A stretch of 64,000 nt of DNA from JTS-RE37 sp041743975 (GTDB lineage: Bacteria; Bacteroidota; Bacteroidia; Flavobacteriales; Flavobacteriaceae): the NCBI GenBank assembly GCA_041743975.1, contig JBGTLT010000176.1, forward strand, positions 5,613 through 69,612, given 5' to 3'. The notes under the pieces were generated by a model that worked only from the letters and a program-made list of their open reading frames with translations, was not told the origin of the DNA and did no database searches. The first letter of the stretch is position 1. Every line of letters begins with the position of its first letter. The translations under genes were made by a program, and so were the position numbers. This document shows, piece after piece, positions 18,220 to 26,914 of the stretch.

Positions 18220-21200
18220 TTATTCCTGCAATAGTATAGCCGCAATGCCCAAATCAGCATATAACTTGTTGTATGCCGCCATTTCAGAACCTACAATCCG
18301 GACTTTTTCCTGTTCAAATCGTTGCCAGCTGCCCAAAAGATCCGCTAACCGCTCTTTGGCACCCTGTGTAACGGCAGGATCAGCTGCATCCACGTACTCC
18401 TTTAAATTCATTAGTTCCGCATTCAACTGGTTGTTATAATTGATGACATCCTGGAAGGTTTTCTGTTGGGGTTGAATGAGCTTTTGTTCCCAATTTTCTA
18501 TCCGTTCTACAAGGGCTTTTCCTTTTTCGAGCAGTTCGGTCGCTTTTTCATTGTCCTTTAAAAGTGCGGCATAACTATCAAGCTGGGATTTGGCAGAACG
18601 CATGGAGTTTACGGCATCATGTATAGTCCGTAGGGTTGATTCTATTTGTCCGAGCATCGCCTGCTGCTCTTCATAGCCGGATGAGGGAACGGCTATGTTG
18701 GGATTAGGCATTATAGTAACCTCTGCCTCTGAGGTCAGTCCTTCCAGGGACAAGCGCAACAAATAGGTTCCCGGCCCCACCCGCGACCCCTCGTAATTGC
18801 CGTAAACAAAGACCTTGTCTATTCCCGGAATGGATTCTTTCCGGAAATCCCAGGTAAATCGGTTGAATCCTTTTTTGGAAGGCAATACTTCGGGTTTGGA
18901 GGGCCCACCGGGCCAGGATTTAAAATCTTTTTGCGACTTATTGGAATAGGTACGAAGCAATTTGTCCTGGTGAAACACTTGTATTAGCAGGTCCAGGCTA
19001 TCGGCGTCCTTGTGAAGATAATAATCGAGCGTTACCCCTTGTTTGGGGTTCTGTCCCAGCCCGGGCATGGGTTTCTCCGAACTACCCCCGAACAGGAGGT
19101 AAGTGTCTTTTGGTTTGATAAGTGCCACGGATTGCGCAGGAGGTGGTCCCTGCTGAAGTACGCCCACATCGTCCAGGATCCAGAAGGAGCGCCCGGCGGT
19201 GGCAGCAACCAGGTCATTATCCTTTATAATAAGGTCATTGATAGGTACTACCGGAAGGTTTAGCTGAAGAGGTTGCCAGTAAGCACCGTCATCAAATGAA
19301 ATATACAGTCCTGTTTCCGTTCCGGCGTACAGAAGCCCCTTTTTAGCTGGGTCTTCCCGTACCACCCGGACAAAGGTATGCTCCCCGTCAATACCATTCA
19401 CGATTTTAGACCAGGTCTTGCCGTAATCTGTTGTTTTGAAAACATAGGGGGAGAGATCCATAAATTTGTACCGCATCACAACCGCATAGGCTGTGGCGGC
19501 ATCATGGGGGGATACCTCAATACTGTTTACGATTCCTTCGGGCAGGTCGGCAGGGGTTACATTTTCCCAGGAATTTCCCCCGTTTTTGGTAAGATGGATC
19601 AGGCCGTCATCACTGCCAGCCCACAACACCCCTTCTAGGTGGGGGGATTCCACGAGGTACATAATCGTATTGTAATTTTCCCCACCGGCTGCTTCATTCG
19701 TATAGGGTCCACCACCAGGCCCTTGCCGCGCTTTGTCATTCCGGGTCAGGTCCGGACTTACAACATCCCAGTTGAGTCCCCCGTCCGTAGTTTTAAACAC
19801 CACATTCCCGGCATGGTAAATGGTATTGCGGTCATGGGGGGAACTGATGATGGGGGCATTCCAGTTATACCGGTACTTAAATCCTTCCGGCGCATTGCCC
19901 AGGGAAAGTTCCGGATACTCCTTGATGGATTTCCCTTCCCGGGAGGATCGCACCCATTTTTCTATAATACCCTGGTAACAGCCTCCGTAAATGACGTCGG
20001 GGTCTTCCGGGTTAAAGGCAAGGTAGGCGCTTTCACAACCCGCTACGGAGTACCAGTCTTTCCAATCGATTCCCTGCCCGTTGGTCCTGCTCGCGATGGC
20101 AATAGCTGAGTTGTCCTGCTGTCCGCCGTATACGTTGTAGGGCACCAGGTTGTCTGTGATGACACGATAGAATTGGGCCGTGGGCTGATTTTCCTGTGTA
20201 CTCCAGCTCTCGCCGGAATTGTTGGAAATATTGGCCCCTCCATCATTGGAATTGATCATTTTTGTATTATCGCCTGGATTGATCCACAGGTCGTGGTTGT
20301 CAACATGAGGGGTGGACAAAGCAGAGAAGTTTTTTCCCCCGTCTATGGACCTGGTGACCGGGGAATTCAACACATATACGATATTTTCATTCCGGGGATC
20401 TGCAAAAATCTCCATGTAATACCAGGAACGGGTAATGTTGATCCGGTCTTTGTTAACCTGAGTCCATTTTTTCCCGGCATCATCGGAGCGATATACACCG
20501 CCTTTTTCGCCTTCCGCCTCCACCACTGCAAATACCCGTTCCGGGTTGGCTCTTGATACCGAAATCCCGGCTTTCCCGAAATCCTCCGGTAATCCTTCCT
20601 TCAGTTTTTCCCAGGTGGTACCACCGTCTGTGGACTTATACAATCCTGAATTCTTTCCGCCCGATTCTATTGTCCAGGCATACCGGCGGTGCTGCCACAT
20701 AGCCGCATATAAAATCAAGGGATTCTTCATATCCATAGATAAGGATGAGGGCCCTGTTGTACTGTCCACATACAAAACCTTTTCCCAATTGACGCCACCG
20801 TCGGAGGACCGGTAAATGCCGCGATCCTCAGATGGGCCGTATTGCGCCCCCTGGGCGGCGACGAAAACAATATCGGGATTGGCAGGATGGATGATGACAT
20901 CCGAAATGTGCCGGGTATGATCCAGGCCCATGTGTTTCCAGGTCTTCCCCGCGTCGGTGGACTTATAGACACCGTCCCCCATGGAGGTCATGACGCCCCG
21001 GGCCGCATGTTCTCCCATCCCCGCTACCACGATGTTCGGGTTGCTTTCGGAAACGGCCAATGCCCCCACGGTTCCAGTTTTCAGGAATGTATCCGATACG
21101 TTTTTCCAGGTTATGCCATCGTCCGTGGTCTTCCAGATCCCACCGCCTGTGCCGCCCATATAATAGGTCATGGGCTGCCCGACAACCCCGGTTGCGGCGA

Positions 21201-21366
21201 CACTCCGGCCACCCCTGAAAGGGCCGATATTGCGCCATTTAAGGCCGTGGAATGTGGAATCCTGTATAAGGTACTCCGGCACAGCCGGTTTCTTATTTCG
21301 TTTTTGGGCCTGGCTGGTGAAGGGAACAAATAGCAGGCAGATACAAATTAGCTGGATGGTTTTCAT
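18220..21366 (-). CDS. Exported VPS10/sortilin-type BNR-repeat protein
   Basis: 1048 residues with a signal peptide (about 1-20, ending TSQAQ). It carries many BNR/Asp-box motifs (for example KTTDDGITWKN, STDAGKTWKH, SSDGGVNWEK, STDGGTTWEK, TTDYGKTWSK), which form beta-propellers as in sortilin and sialidases. After about residue 790 comes a beta-type domain and a helical end. Flavobacterial homologues are annotated as glycosyl hydrolase or photosystem assembly-like, but sialidase residues are not evident and the function is unknown. It is monocistronic, with 213 bp separating it from the next gene. Confidence 0.88.
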   Translation of the reverse strand: MKTIQLICICLLFVPFTSQAQKRNKKPAVPEYLIQDSTFHGLKWRNIGPFRGGRSVAATGVVGQPMTYYMGGTGGGIWKTTDDGITWKNVSDTFLKTGTVGALAVSESNPNIVVAGMGEHAARGVMTSMGDGVYKSTDAGKTWKHMGLDHTRHISDVIIHPANPDIVFVAAQGAQYGPSEDRGIYRSSDGGVNWEKVLYVDSTTGPSSLSMDMKNPLILYAAMWQHRRYAWTIESGGKNSGLYKSTDGGTTWEKLKEGLPEDFGKAGISVSRANPERVFAVVEAEGEKGGVYRSDDAGKKWTQVNKDRINITRSWYYMEIFADPRNENIVYVLNSPVTRSIDGGKNFSALSTPHVDNHDLWINPGDNTKMINSNDGGANISNNSGESWSTQENQPTAQFYRVITDNLVPYNVYGGQQDNSAIAIASRTNGQGIDWKDWYSVAGCESAYLAFNPEDPDVIYGGCYQGIIEKWVRSSREGKSIKEYPELSLGNAPEGFKYRYNWNAPIISSPHDRNTIYHAGNVVFKTTDGGLNWDVVSPDLTRNDKARQGPGGGPYTNEAAGGENYNTIMYLVESPHLEGVLWAGSDDGLIHLTKNGGNSWENVTPADLPEGIVNSIEVSPHDAATAYAVVMRYKFMDLSPYVFKTTDYGKTWSKIVNGIDGEHTFVRVVREDPAKKGLLYAGTETGLYISFDDGAYWQPLQLNLPVVPINDLIIKDNDLVAATAGRSFWILDDVGVLQQGPPPAQSVALIKPKDTYLLFGGSSEKPMPGLGQNPKQGVTLDYYLHKDADSLDLLIQVFHQDKLLRTYSNKSQKDFKSWPGGPSKPEVLPSKKGFNRFTWDFRKESIPGIDKVFVYGNYEGSRVGPGTYLLRLSLEGLTSEAEVTIMPNPNIAVPSSGYEEQQAMLGQIESTLRTIHDAVNSMRSAKSQLDSYAALLKDNEKATELLEKGKALVERIENWEQKLIQPQQKTFQDVINYNNQLNAELMNLKEYVDAADPAVTQGAKERLADLLGSWQRFEQEKVRIVGSEMAAYNKLYADLGIAAILLQE

Positions 21367-21579
21367 AAACTTTGGTAGTTGATTTATTCATTAATATCCC
21401 CTAACCGGGGAAGATTCAAAAGTGGTTCTTATATTTTTATACAGAGGTGTAGCATTATATGGTATAGATACCACGATGCTGAACTGCATCAACACAGGGA
21501 AGGACCCGGCAAAAAAAGGCCTGTTGGCAGGATATAATTCACCATAATTCGAGTTAGGAATCCTCAATTATATTTCACC

Positions 21580-22869
21580 TTAATCATCTACAGCCGCAAA
21601 AACCATCTGCCGGAATTTCCAGCCGGTAGTATCAGTGAATTCTCCCTGTACCTGTTTGAACAACAATCCTATGATCTGCTCCTTAGGATCGGCAAAATAT
21701 TGGGTGTTGAAATATCCGCCCCAGTCAAACGTACCCAGGCTTCCTTCCCCGCCGAGATCCTGCCCCTTCAGATTGACAACCCCGAAGGCGAGCCCGTAAT
21801 GCTTCGGACCCCCATCCCAGATTTCCCCTATCTGGTTGCCCATGATACTTTGCACCGTGGTCCGACTCAATAAACGAACGCCGTTCAATTCCCCCATATT
21901 CAGGTACATCTGTAAAAAGGAGGCGTAGTCCCCTACGGTGCTTGAAAGCCCTGCACCCCCTGAAAAAAACCTCCGGGCGCCTTTGATGGGATAATCTGTA
22001 TCGTAGAAGGTTTCCGGATATTTGGCCCACTTCCCATCTTTTTTATGCTGAACGGCCACCAACCTTTCGTGTTTTTCCTCTGGCAGGTAAAACCATGTAT
22101 CTTCCATGCCAAGGGGCTCAAAAATACGCGATTGAAGAAATTGATCAAAGGGCATCCCGGAAACCACCTCTATAAAATACCCGAGCACATCCAGGCCTTC
22201 GCTATAGGTATATTCTTCACCCGGGGTGTGGTGCAGAGGCAGTTTGGCCAGTTTTTTGACACTCTCTCCAATTGTAATATCTTCTGTGGTGAAGAGGTCC
22301 GTGATGCCGGCCTTGTGGTAGATCTTTTTAAAGCGGTCGTCCCCGTCAATCACCCCATACCCAATTCCGGAGGTATGCGTAAGCAAATGCCGGATTGTAA
22401 TTTCCTTTTCGGATGCACTGGTGGTATAGCTGCTATCCGCTTCATTGAAGCTATCGAGTATCAGTGCATCCTTGAATTCCGGGATATACATGGAAACAGG
22501 ATGGTCTAATTGGAATTTCCCTTCTTCCCATAACATCATGACAGCAGTGGAGGTAATGGCTTTGGTCTGGGAAGCGATCCGGAAAATAGCATCTTTCTGC
22601 ATGGATTTTCCTTCCGCATTGTTTGCCATTCCGTAGGCCTTATGCAATACAATTTTGCCGTTCCTTGCAATGAGTGCCACAATGCCCGGAATATCATCAT
22701 CGGATACAGCTTGTTGCAGCATATTGTCAATAAGGGCAATCCTCGCAGCAGACATGCCCTCCTCCCCGGCTGAGGTTTCAGTAAGCGGGGGTGACTTTTG
22801 AAGGGAAGGCGTTTGGGAAATTCCTGAAAAAGTGCATACAACAAATACGGCAAGCAATATTGTTTTCAT
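21580..22869 (-). CDS. Class-C beta-lactamase-family serine hydrolase
   Basis: 429 residues with a signal peptide (about 1-19, GISQ). The active serine motif SxxK is present as ASQTK (Ser100, Lys103) and the second motif as YSE (Tyr222). HLLTHTSGIGYG is the typical helix segment. Such enzymes are esterases, D-aminopeptidases or penicillin-binding-like proteins rather than true beta-lactamases in most Flavobacteriia. The M28 peptidase gene lies 12 bp upstream on the same strand, so the two form an exported hydrolase operon. Confidence 0.88.
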   Translation of the reverse strand: MKTILLAVFVVCTFSGISQTPSLQKSPPLTETSAGEEGMSAARIALIDNMLQQAVSDDDIPGIVALIARNGKIVLHKAYGMANNAEGKSMQKDAIFRIASQTKAITSTAVMMLWEEGKFQLDHPVSMYIPEFKDALILDSFNEADSSYTTSASEKEITIRHLLTHTSGIGYGVIDGDDRFKKIYHKAGITDLFTTEDITIGESVKKLAKLPLHHTPGEEYTYSEGLDVLGYFIEVVSGMPFDQFLQSRIFEPLGMEDTWFYLPEEKHERLVAVQHKKDGKWAKYPETFYDTDYPIKGARRFFSGGAGLSSTVGDYASFLQMYLNMGELNGVRLLSRTTVQSIMGNQIGEIWDGGPKHYGLAFGVVNLKGQDLGGEGSLGTFDWGGYFNTQYFADPKEQIIGLLFKQVQGEFTDTTGWKFRQMVFAAVDD

Positions 22870-22881
22870 CTGAATTAGGAT

Positions 22882-24438
22882 TTAATTAGTACCACCATTG
22901 CGTTCCGGTGACCGGGGCTCCGGCCAGACCTGTTGTTCCCCGGTTCTGGAATCCATTGGCAAAACCGCCTTTTCCCGCGATGTTTTTTCTGCATCTTCAC
23001 TGGCCATGTAGGCCAGGATCGCGGTCAGGATCGCATTGTTCCTGACATCATCAAAAACGATCTTATCATAGGTATCCAGGTTGGTATGCCAGGTGTAATT
23101 CCAGTAGCTCCAACTAAGGGAACTTAACGAAAAGGCAGGCACCCCTACGGCAAGAAAAGAGGCATAATCAGATCCTCCACTCCCCGGTGTCCCCGGAAAA
23201 GTGGTTTCAATATGTTGGGTAATATCCTCCGGAACCATCTGCAGCCAGCTGCCCAGATAGTCGTAGGAATTCAGGAAACCCTGCCCTGATATCTGAATAA
23301 CCCTTCCGGTCCCGTTATCCTGGTTAAAAAGGGCCTGCAGGCCTTCTACAACTTCGGGATGGTCCTGCACAAAGGCGCTGGAACCATTCAAACCCTGTTC
23401 TTCACTGCCCCAGTGGCCGATCAGGATGGTGCGTTTAGGGTTGGGGTATACCTTCTTAAGGATACGGGCCGCCTCAAGCATGGTAAGGGTCCCGGTACCA
23501 TTATCCGTGGCGCCGGTACCGCCATCCCAGGAATCGAAATGGGCGGACAGGACGATATACTCATCGGGAAGTTCAGTTCCGGGAATGGTTGCAATGGTAT
23601 TGAAGGTAGGTACCGTTCCCAGGTCTTTGGAGGAGGCGACCACCCTGATCTTTGGGTCCTTCCCGTTTTCCACCAGACGGTAGACCATCCCATAATCTTC
23701 AAGGGACAGGTCTATAACCGGGATTTTTTTGGTGTTGGCACCAAAAATTTTATTGGCGCCGAACCCATCGGACCAGCGTGATTGCACAATCCCGACTGCG
23801 CCTGCATTTTCGAGTGCCTCGTTTAAATTCCTGCTGCTATATCCAATGTTGCGGATCCGCTGATCCCATTCGGCTGTTTGTTCCTCCCGTAGCTTCTTCA
23901 TTTTTTCAAAGGAATCGGGGGTCGCAAATTCTTCCCAGTTATCATCAGGCCTGCCCGTAGGCTGGTTCATGGATACCAGTACAAATTCACCCTTAACGGA
24001 AGGCAGCCATTTTACAAAGGCAAGGGAGTCGGGCAACATGGGAATGATGACCAGTCCGGCAGTAATCCCGTCTTTGGGTGTAGCCGGACTCCAGGCTAGT
24101 TGTGTTCCCCGCAGGCTTACCAGTCGGGGGGAAAGTAAATCGATGTGGGTGATGCCGCGTTCCCAGCCCCGCCATTTACCCCACTCTTCATTTTTGGCCT
24201 CAATGCCCCATTTTTTATAGTTGGCAACAGCCCAGTCATTGGCCTGTTTCATTTGGGGGGTCCCCACCAGCCGGGGGCCGATAACATCCATCAGTTCAAA
24301 GGCGAGTTGTTCCAAATGTGAATTCTCAGTAGCCTCTTTTACGATATCAGCTACCATTACCTGGGGGTCCTGGGCAGTTAGGGTCAGGCTTCCCAGAAAA
24401 AGCAACGCTATGAGGAATTTACAACCTTGTTTGATCAT
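22882..24438 (-). CDS. Secreted M28-family aminopeptidase
   Basis: About 518 residues from ATG 24438, which opens a signal peptide (MIKQGCKFLIALLFLGSL, cleavage near LTAQ); an ATG at 24468 adds ten untypical residues. A PA-type inserted region precedes the catalytic part. Zinc ligands are seen in LSAHFDSWDGGTGATDNG, GHWGSEEQGLNGS, FNQDNGTG and YTWHTNLDTYD. Family enzymes release N-terminal residues from peptides outside the cell. The class-C serine hydrolase gene begins 12 bp downstream. Confidence 0.9.
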   Translation of the reverse strand: MIKQGCKFLIALLFLGSLTLTAQDPQVMVADIVKEATENSHLEQLAFELMDVIGPRLVGTPQMKQANDWAVANYKKWGIEAKNEEWGKWRGWERGITHIDLLSPRLVSLRGTQLAWSPATPKDGITAGLVIIPMLPDSLAFVKWLPSVKGEFVLVSMNQPTGRPDDNWEEFATPDSFEKMKKLREEQTAEWDQRIRNIGYSSRNLNEALENAGAVGIVQSRWSDGFGANKIFGANTKKIPVIDLSLEDYGMVYRLVENGKDPKIRVVASSKDLGTVPTFNTIATIPGTELPDEYIVLSAHFDSWDGGTGATDNGTGTLTMLEAARILKKVYPNPKRTILIGHWGSEEQGLNGSSAFVQDHPEVVEGLQALFNQDNGTGRVIQISGQGFLNSYDYLGSWLQMVPEDITQHIETTFPGTPGSGGSDYASFLAVGVPAFSLSSLSWSYWNYTWHTNLDTYDKIVFDDVRNNAILTAILAYMASEDAEKTSREKAVLPMDSRTGEQQVWPEPRSPERNGGTN

Positions 24439-24597
24439 TTTGTATTTGATTTGATTTGTACTGTGCAATATAGAAATTTAAAGGAGAAATTGGGTTGTTG
24501 AAAACGATATGCCGGCCGGGAATGTCAGAAGAATTGCCGGATACATTTAATTCGGGCAACAACATCGGCATTCCTTCCATTTTTGCTATTTTACCAG

Positions 24598-24963
24598 ATG
24601 GCTGATATCGCTGCATCCGGCTCCCGGAAATTCGGCACTTTTTCAGGTGTATCTGTTCCCAGTGTACTCACTATATTGGGTTTGATCATATACCTCCGTT
24701 TTGGCCGGATTGTCGGGAATGTGGGTTTGGGATAGACCCTTGCCATCGCGGTCCTTTCCGATTCAATCACTTTCACAACGGGCCTGAGTGCATCTGCCAT
24801 GGCGATCAATATCAATGTGTGTGTTTTGGGGAATATTTTCTAAACCCCGGGCGCCCTGGTAGGGAAACCGGGGGCCATAGAAATCCCATTGAATTTCTGC
24901 CGGACTTTGAGTGTTACCATTTCCTGCTTTAGAATCTATGCTTATTTTCCGGCCAAAACATAA
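24598..24963 (+). pseudogene. Decayed SLC12-type (cation-chloride cotransporter/APC) permease fragment
   Basis: A single plus-strand frame reads an SLC12-family N-terminus but is broken by TAG at 24733 and TAA at 24841 before a final TAA at 24961. Recognisable pieces are KFGTFSGVSVPSVLTILG and LIIYLRFGRIVGNVG (helix 1), then SITFTTGLSASAMAIN (helix 2), then GAIEIPLNFCRTLSV (helix 3). The pieces lie in the same frame and with family-like spacing, so this is point-mutation decay. All later helices are missing. The family identity comes from recognising the pattern of these segments. Confidence 0.7.
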
Positions 24964-25042
24964 GTGAGTATTGCCGGGACATTCAAAATCAACATTTCTT
25001 TCTTAGTTAAAAGACGTATAGTGGTTAATAAAGGAATTTAAA

Positions 25043-25066
25043 TGTAAACGACAACAAACGTTTACA
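25043..25066. repeat. Perfect inverted repeat, possible operator
   Basis: Arms TGTAAACG (25043-25050) and CGTTTACA (25059-25066) with an 8-base AT-rich spacer. It lies 116 bp before ssb and 80 bp after the transporter remnant. The spacing suits a dimeric repressor (half-sites resemble LacI-type ones) more than a terminator, as no T-run follows. Confidence 0.45.
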
Positions 25067-25181
25067 AACGAAAATAATTAATTCCTAACCGAGTAACCCT
25101 GCCCGTGGTGCTTAGGTTTGTGGTGTCGGATGGCAGAATGCTTTCGATAGTATCAATTGTTTAACCTTAATATCAGTTAAA

Positions 25182-25514
25182 ATGAATGCACTTAGAAACA
25201 AAGTACAGTTGATTGGACACCTGGGGCAAGACCCGGAGATTGTGAACCTGGAAAGCGGAAGCAAGCTGGCGAAATTTTCCATTGCCACCAATGAAAGCTA
25301 CCGCAATGCCAAAGGTGAAAAAGTGGAAGATACACAGTGGCACAATGTGGTTGCCTGGGGCAAGACCGCTGAGATCGTGGAAAGCTATCTTACCAAAGGC
25401 AAGGAAGTGGCTGTGGAAGGGAAACTCATCCACCGATCCTATGAAACGAAAGAAGGGGAAAAACGCTACGTCACCGAAGTCAAATGCAATGAACTGCTAA
25501 TGCTTGGGAAATAG
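25182..25514 (+). CDS. ssb: Single-stranded DNA-binding protein, short form
   Basis: 110 residues forming one OB fold: NKVQLIGHLGQDPEI, KLAKFSIATNESYRN, WHNVVAWGKTAEIVESYLTKGKEVAVEGKL and YVTEVKCNELLML. It binds single-stranded DNA during replication and repair. The protein ends directly after the OB fold and lacks the acidic DDxxPF-type tail that recruits partners in the main bacterial SSB. This short type may be a second paralogue. A strong terminator follows 31 bp after the stop. Confidence 0.92.
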   Translation: MNALRNKVQLIGHLGQDPEIVNLESGSKLAKFSIATNESYRNAKGEKVEDTQWHNVVAWGKTAEIVESYLTKGKEVAVEGKLIHRSYETKEGEKRYVTEVKCNELLMLGK

Positions 25515-25545
25515 GAGCAATTATGCGCTTATTTCAGTAATGAAC

Positions 25546-25573
25546 AAAAGCCTTCGGTATGAAGGCTTTTTTT
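25546..25573 (+). terminator. Rho-independent terminator after ssb
   Basis: Arms AAAAGCCTTC and GAAGGCTTTT with a five-base loop, followed by further T residues. Clear intrinsic terminator for ssb. Confidence 0.9.
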
Positions 25574-26098
25574 GTGGGATGCCACAAAAAGGCACATTGA
25601 TAGTTGATATGTCTGGTACCCATCCTTTGGTAGACGGTATGCCGGCATCCATGTTGAATAGCCGGCCAGGAGCCACAGCTCATAATGCCACCCGAATCTT
25701 CAGCATCCAATAAAGTTTACCATCGTGTTATTATTTATGAATAATCCCTGGCATAATATGGATGATAACGGCAGTACCTGCCTGGACATAAGACACCCAA
25801 AGCAAAGGAAATTACCGCAAGATTCGGAGACACCCAGCAGGGCCGTTATGGAGTGGCGCATTCCAATTTGTTCACCCTGACATTTGGGATGCAGAACGAT
25901 TTTTCCGCTGGAAATAAACGCTGGCAAATACAACTCGAAGGCGTAACTGCCCAGGAATGCGGTTTCTAATAACATAAATCCGGGATTTAATAATTAGGGC
26001 AGGAAATAAGGCAACAGGTTTCCCGAGGTATCGCTATTGAACTACAAATAAGGGCGGTAGGATACCAAATGCCGGGCTACTATTCGTAACTTTACGTC
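25574..26098. other. Gene-poor region with possible unidentified remnants
   Basis: No complete gene is seen. Two plus-strand stretches read like protein without a start: one near 25600-25711 with THPLVDGMPASMLNSRPG, and one near 25770-25967 with ARFGDTQQGRYGVAHSNL and RWQIQLEGVTAQECGF. The second is preceded by stops in its frame and ends at TAA. I cannot name a family for either. They may be further decayed genes beside the transporter remnant. Confidence 0.3.
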
Positions 26099-26233
26099 AT
26101 GTCGAGGAAGTTAGTAATTGGACTGGTTTTATTTGTAATAGTGGCATTATTCCCTAATTTTAGGATAAGAATTTCCCCCTCGATCCCCCATTTATTTTTA
26201 TTACACAATAGGATTATCCGTGTTATGGCCTGA
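26099..26233 (+). CDS. Possible small membrane protein (44 residues)
   Basis: An ATG at 26099 opens a 44-residue frame with a basic start and one hydrophobic helix (KLVIGLVLFVIVALF), then a basic tail. The octamer TAACTTTA lies a few bases upstream and resembles the Bacteroidota -7 element. It could be a small membrane protein, or the truncated start of a larger lost gene. Nothing confirms expression. Confidence 0.25.
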   Translation: MSRKLVIGLVLFVIVALFPNFRIRISPSIPHLFLLHNRIIRVMA

Positions 26234-26330
26234 AATTGTGCCGAGCGCCCTGCTTATTGCTCGATTAGCAATCGGGACAGCAGTCGAATGACAGCCATTA
26301 AGGCATTAGCAGCAATTAAAAAAAGAAAAA

Positions 26331-26780
26331 ATGAAATGGTTAAAATTTATGGGTGGATTCCTGATAGGGGTATTGCTTTGCTGTCCGCTTATGCTACAGG
26401 CACAGCAGGCAGTTTCTGAAGGAGAAGAATCCAGGTTCTTTGAAGAACTGGCCCGGGGAGATGCTTTGCAGGAGCAATACCTTCGATGGACAGATGAAGA
26501 GGACCAGCAGGATTACTGGAACGATCAGAAGAGTTTTGAAGTCGATTTAAAGAAATATAAATATAAAACGTACCTCAGCTACCTGAAGGGTAAATGCGAG
26601 GCCTATTCCTCCCATCAATCCGAATGTTCTGTACGCTGCGGCCACGGGAGTTATTATTACCTCCAGGCGGCATTTTACGGACAGTTCAACACAGATGATC
26701 TTACCCAGCAGCTCTCTTCTGTTGACGATAAAACCAATACCGTCAAGCTTGGTCTGGTTAAAAATGAGGATCCGCACTAA
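26331..26780 (+). CDS. Secreted protein of unknown function
   Basis: 149 residues with a signal peptide (about 1-25, ending LMLQAQ). The mature part is charged and has three cysteines in SSHQSECSVRCGHGSYYYLQ and an early one at KGKCEAY. No family is recognised. It follows a 550-bp stretch of non-coding or degraded sequence and is separated from metG by a convergent gap of 134 bp. Confidence 0.6.
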   Translation: MKWLKFMGGFLIGVLLCCPLMLQAQQAVSEGEESRFFEELARGDALQEQYLRWTDEEDQQDYWNDQKSFEVDLKKYKYKTYLSYLKGKCEAYSSHQSECSVRCGHGSYYYLQAAFYGQFNTDDLTQQLSSVDDKTNTVKLGLVKNEDPH

Positions 26781-26914
26781 AAGGTGTAGCTGTATTGTAG
26801 TATAGTCATCCAGTTAGACTGGAGCCTGGTTGTTTTTGAGCTTCAGGAATTCTCCTTCATAATGCTTTAAAGCCAGCACCTGTTACATTGGTTTTAACAT
26901 GAAATTGCGCGATT

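Noticed and set aside
19639..21333. Several plus-strand frames of 120-170 codons
   Set aside because: Antisense to the BNR-repeat protein gene; composition is Gly/Pro/Ile-rich shadow sequence.
24591..24815. Minus-strand frame of 74 codons
   Set aside because: It is the antisense of the SLC12-type remnant, which makes better biological sense on the plus strand.
26250..26330. Possible tRNA-like or repeat structure near GATTAGCAATCGGGAC
   Set aside because: No cloverleaf could be drawn and no CCA-adjacent acceptor stem is seen.
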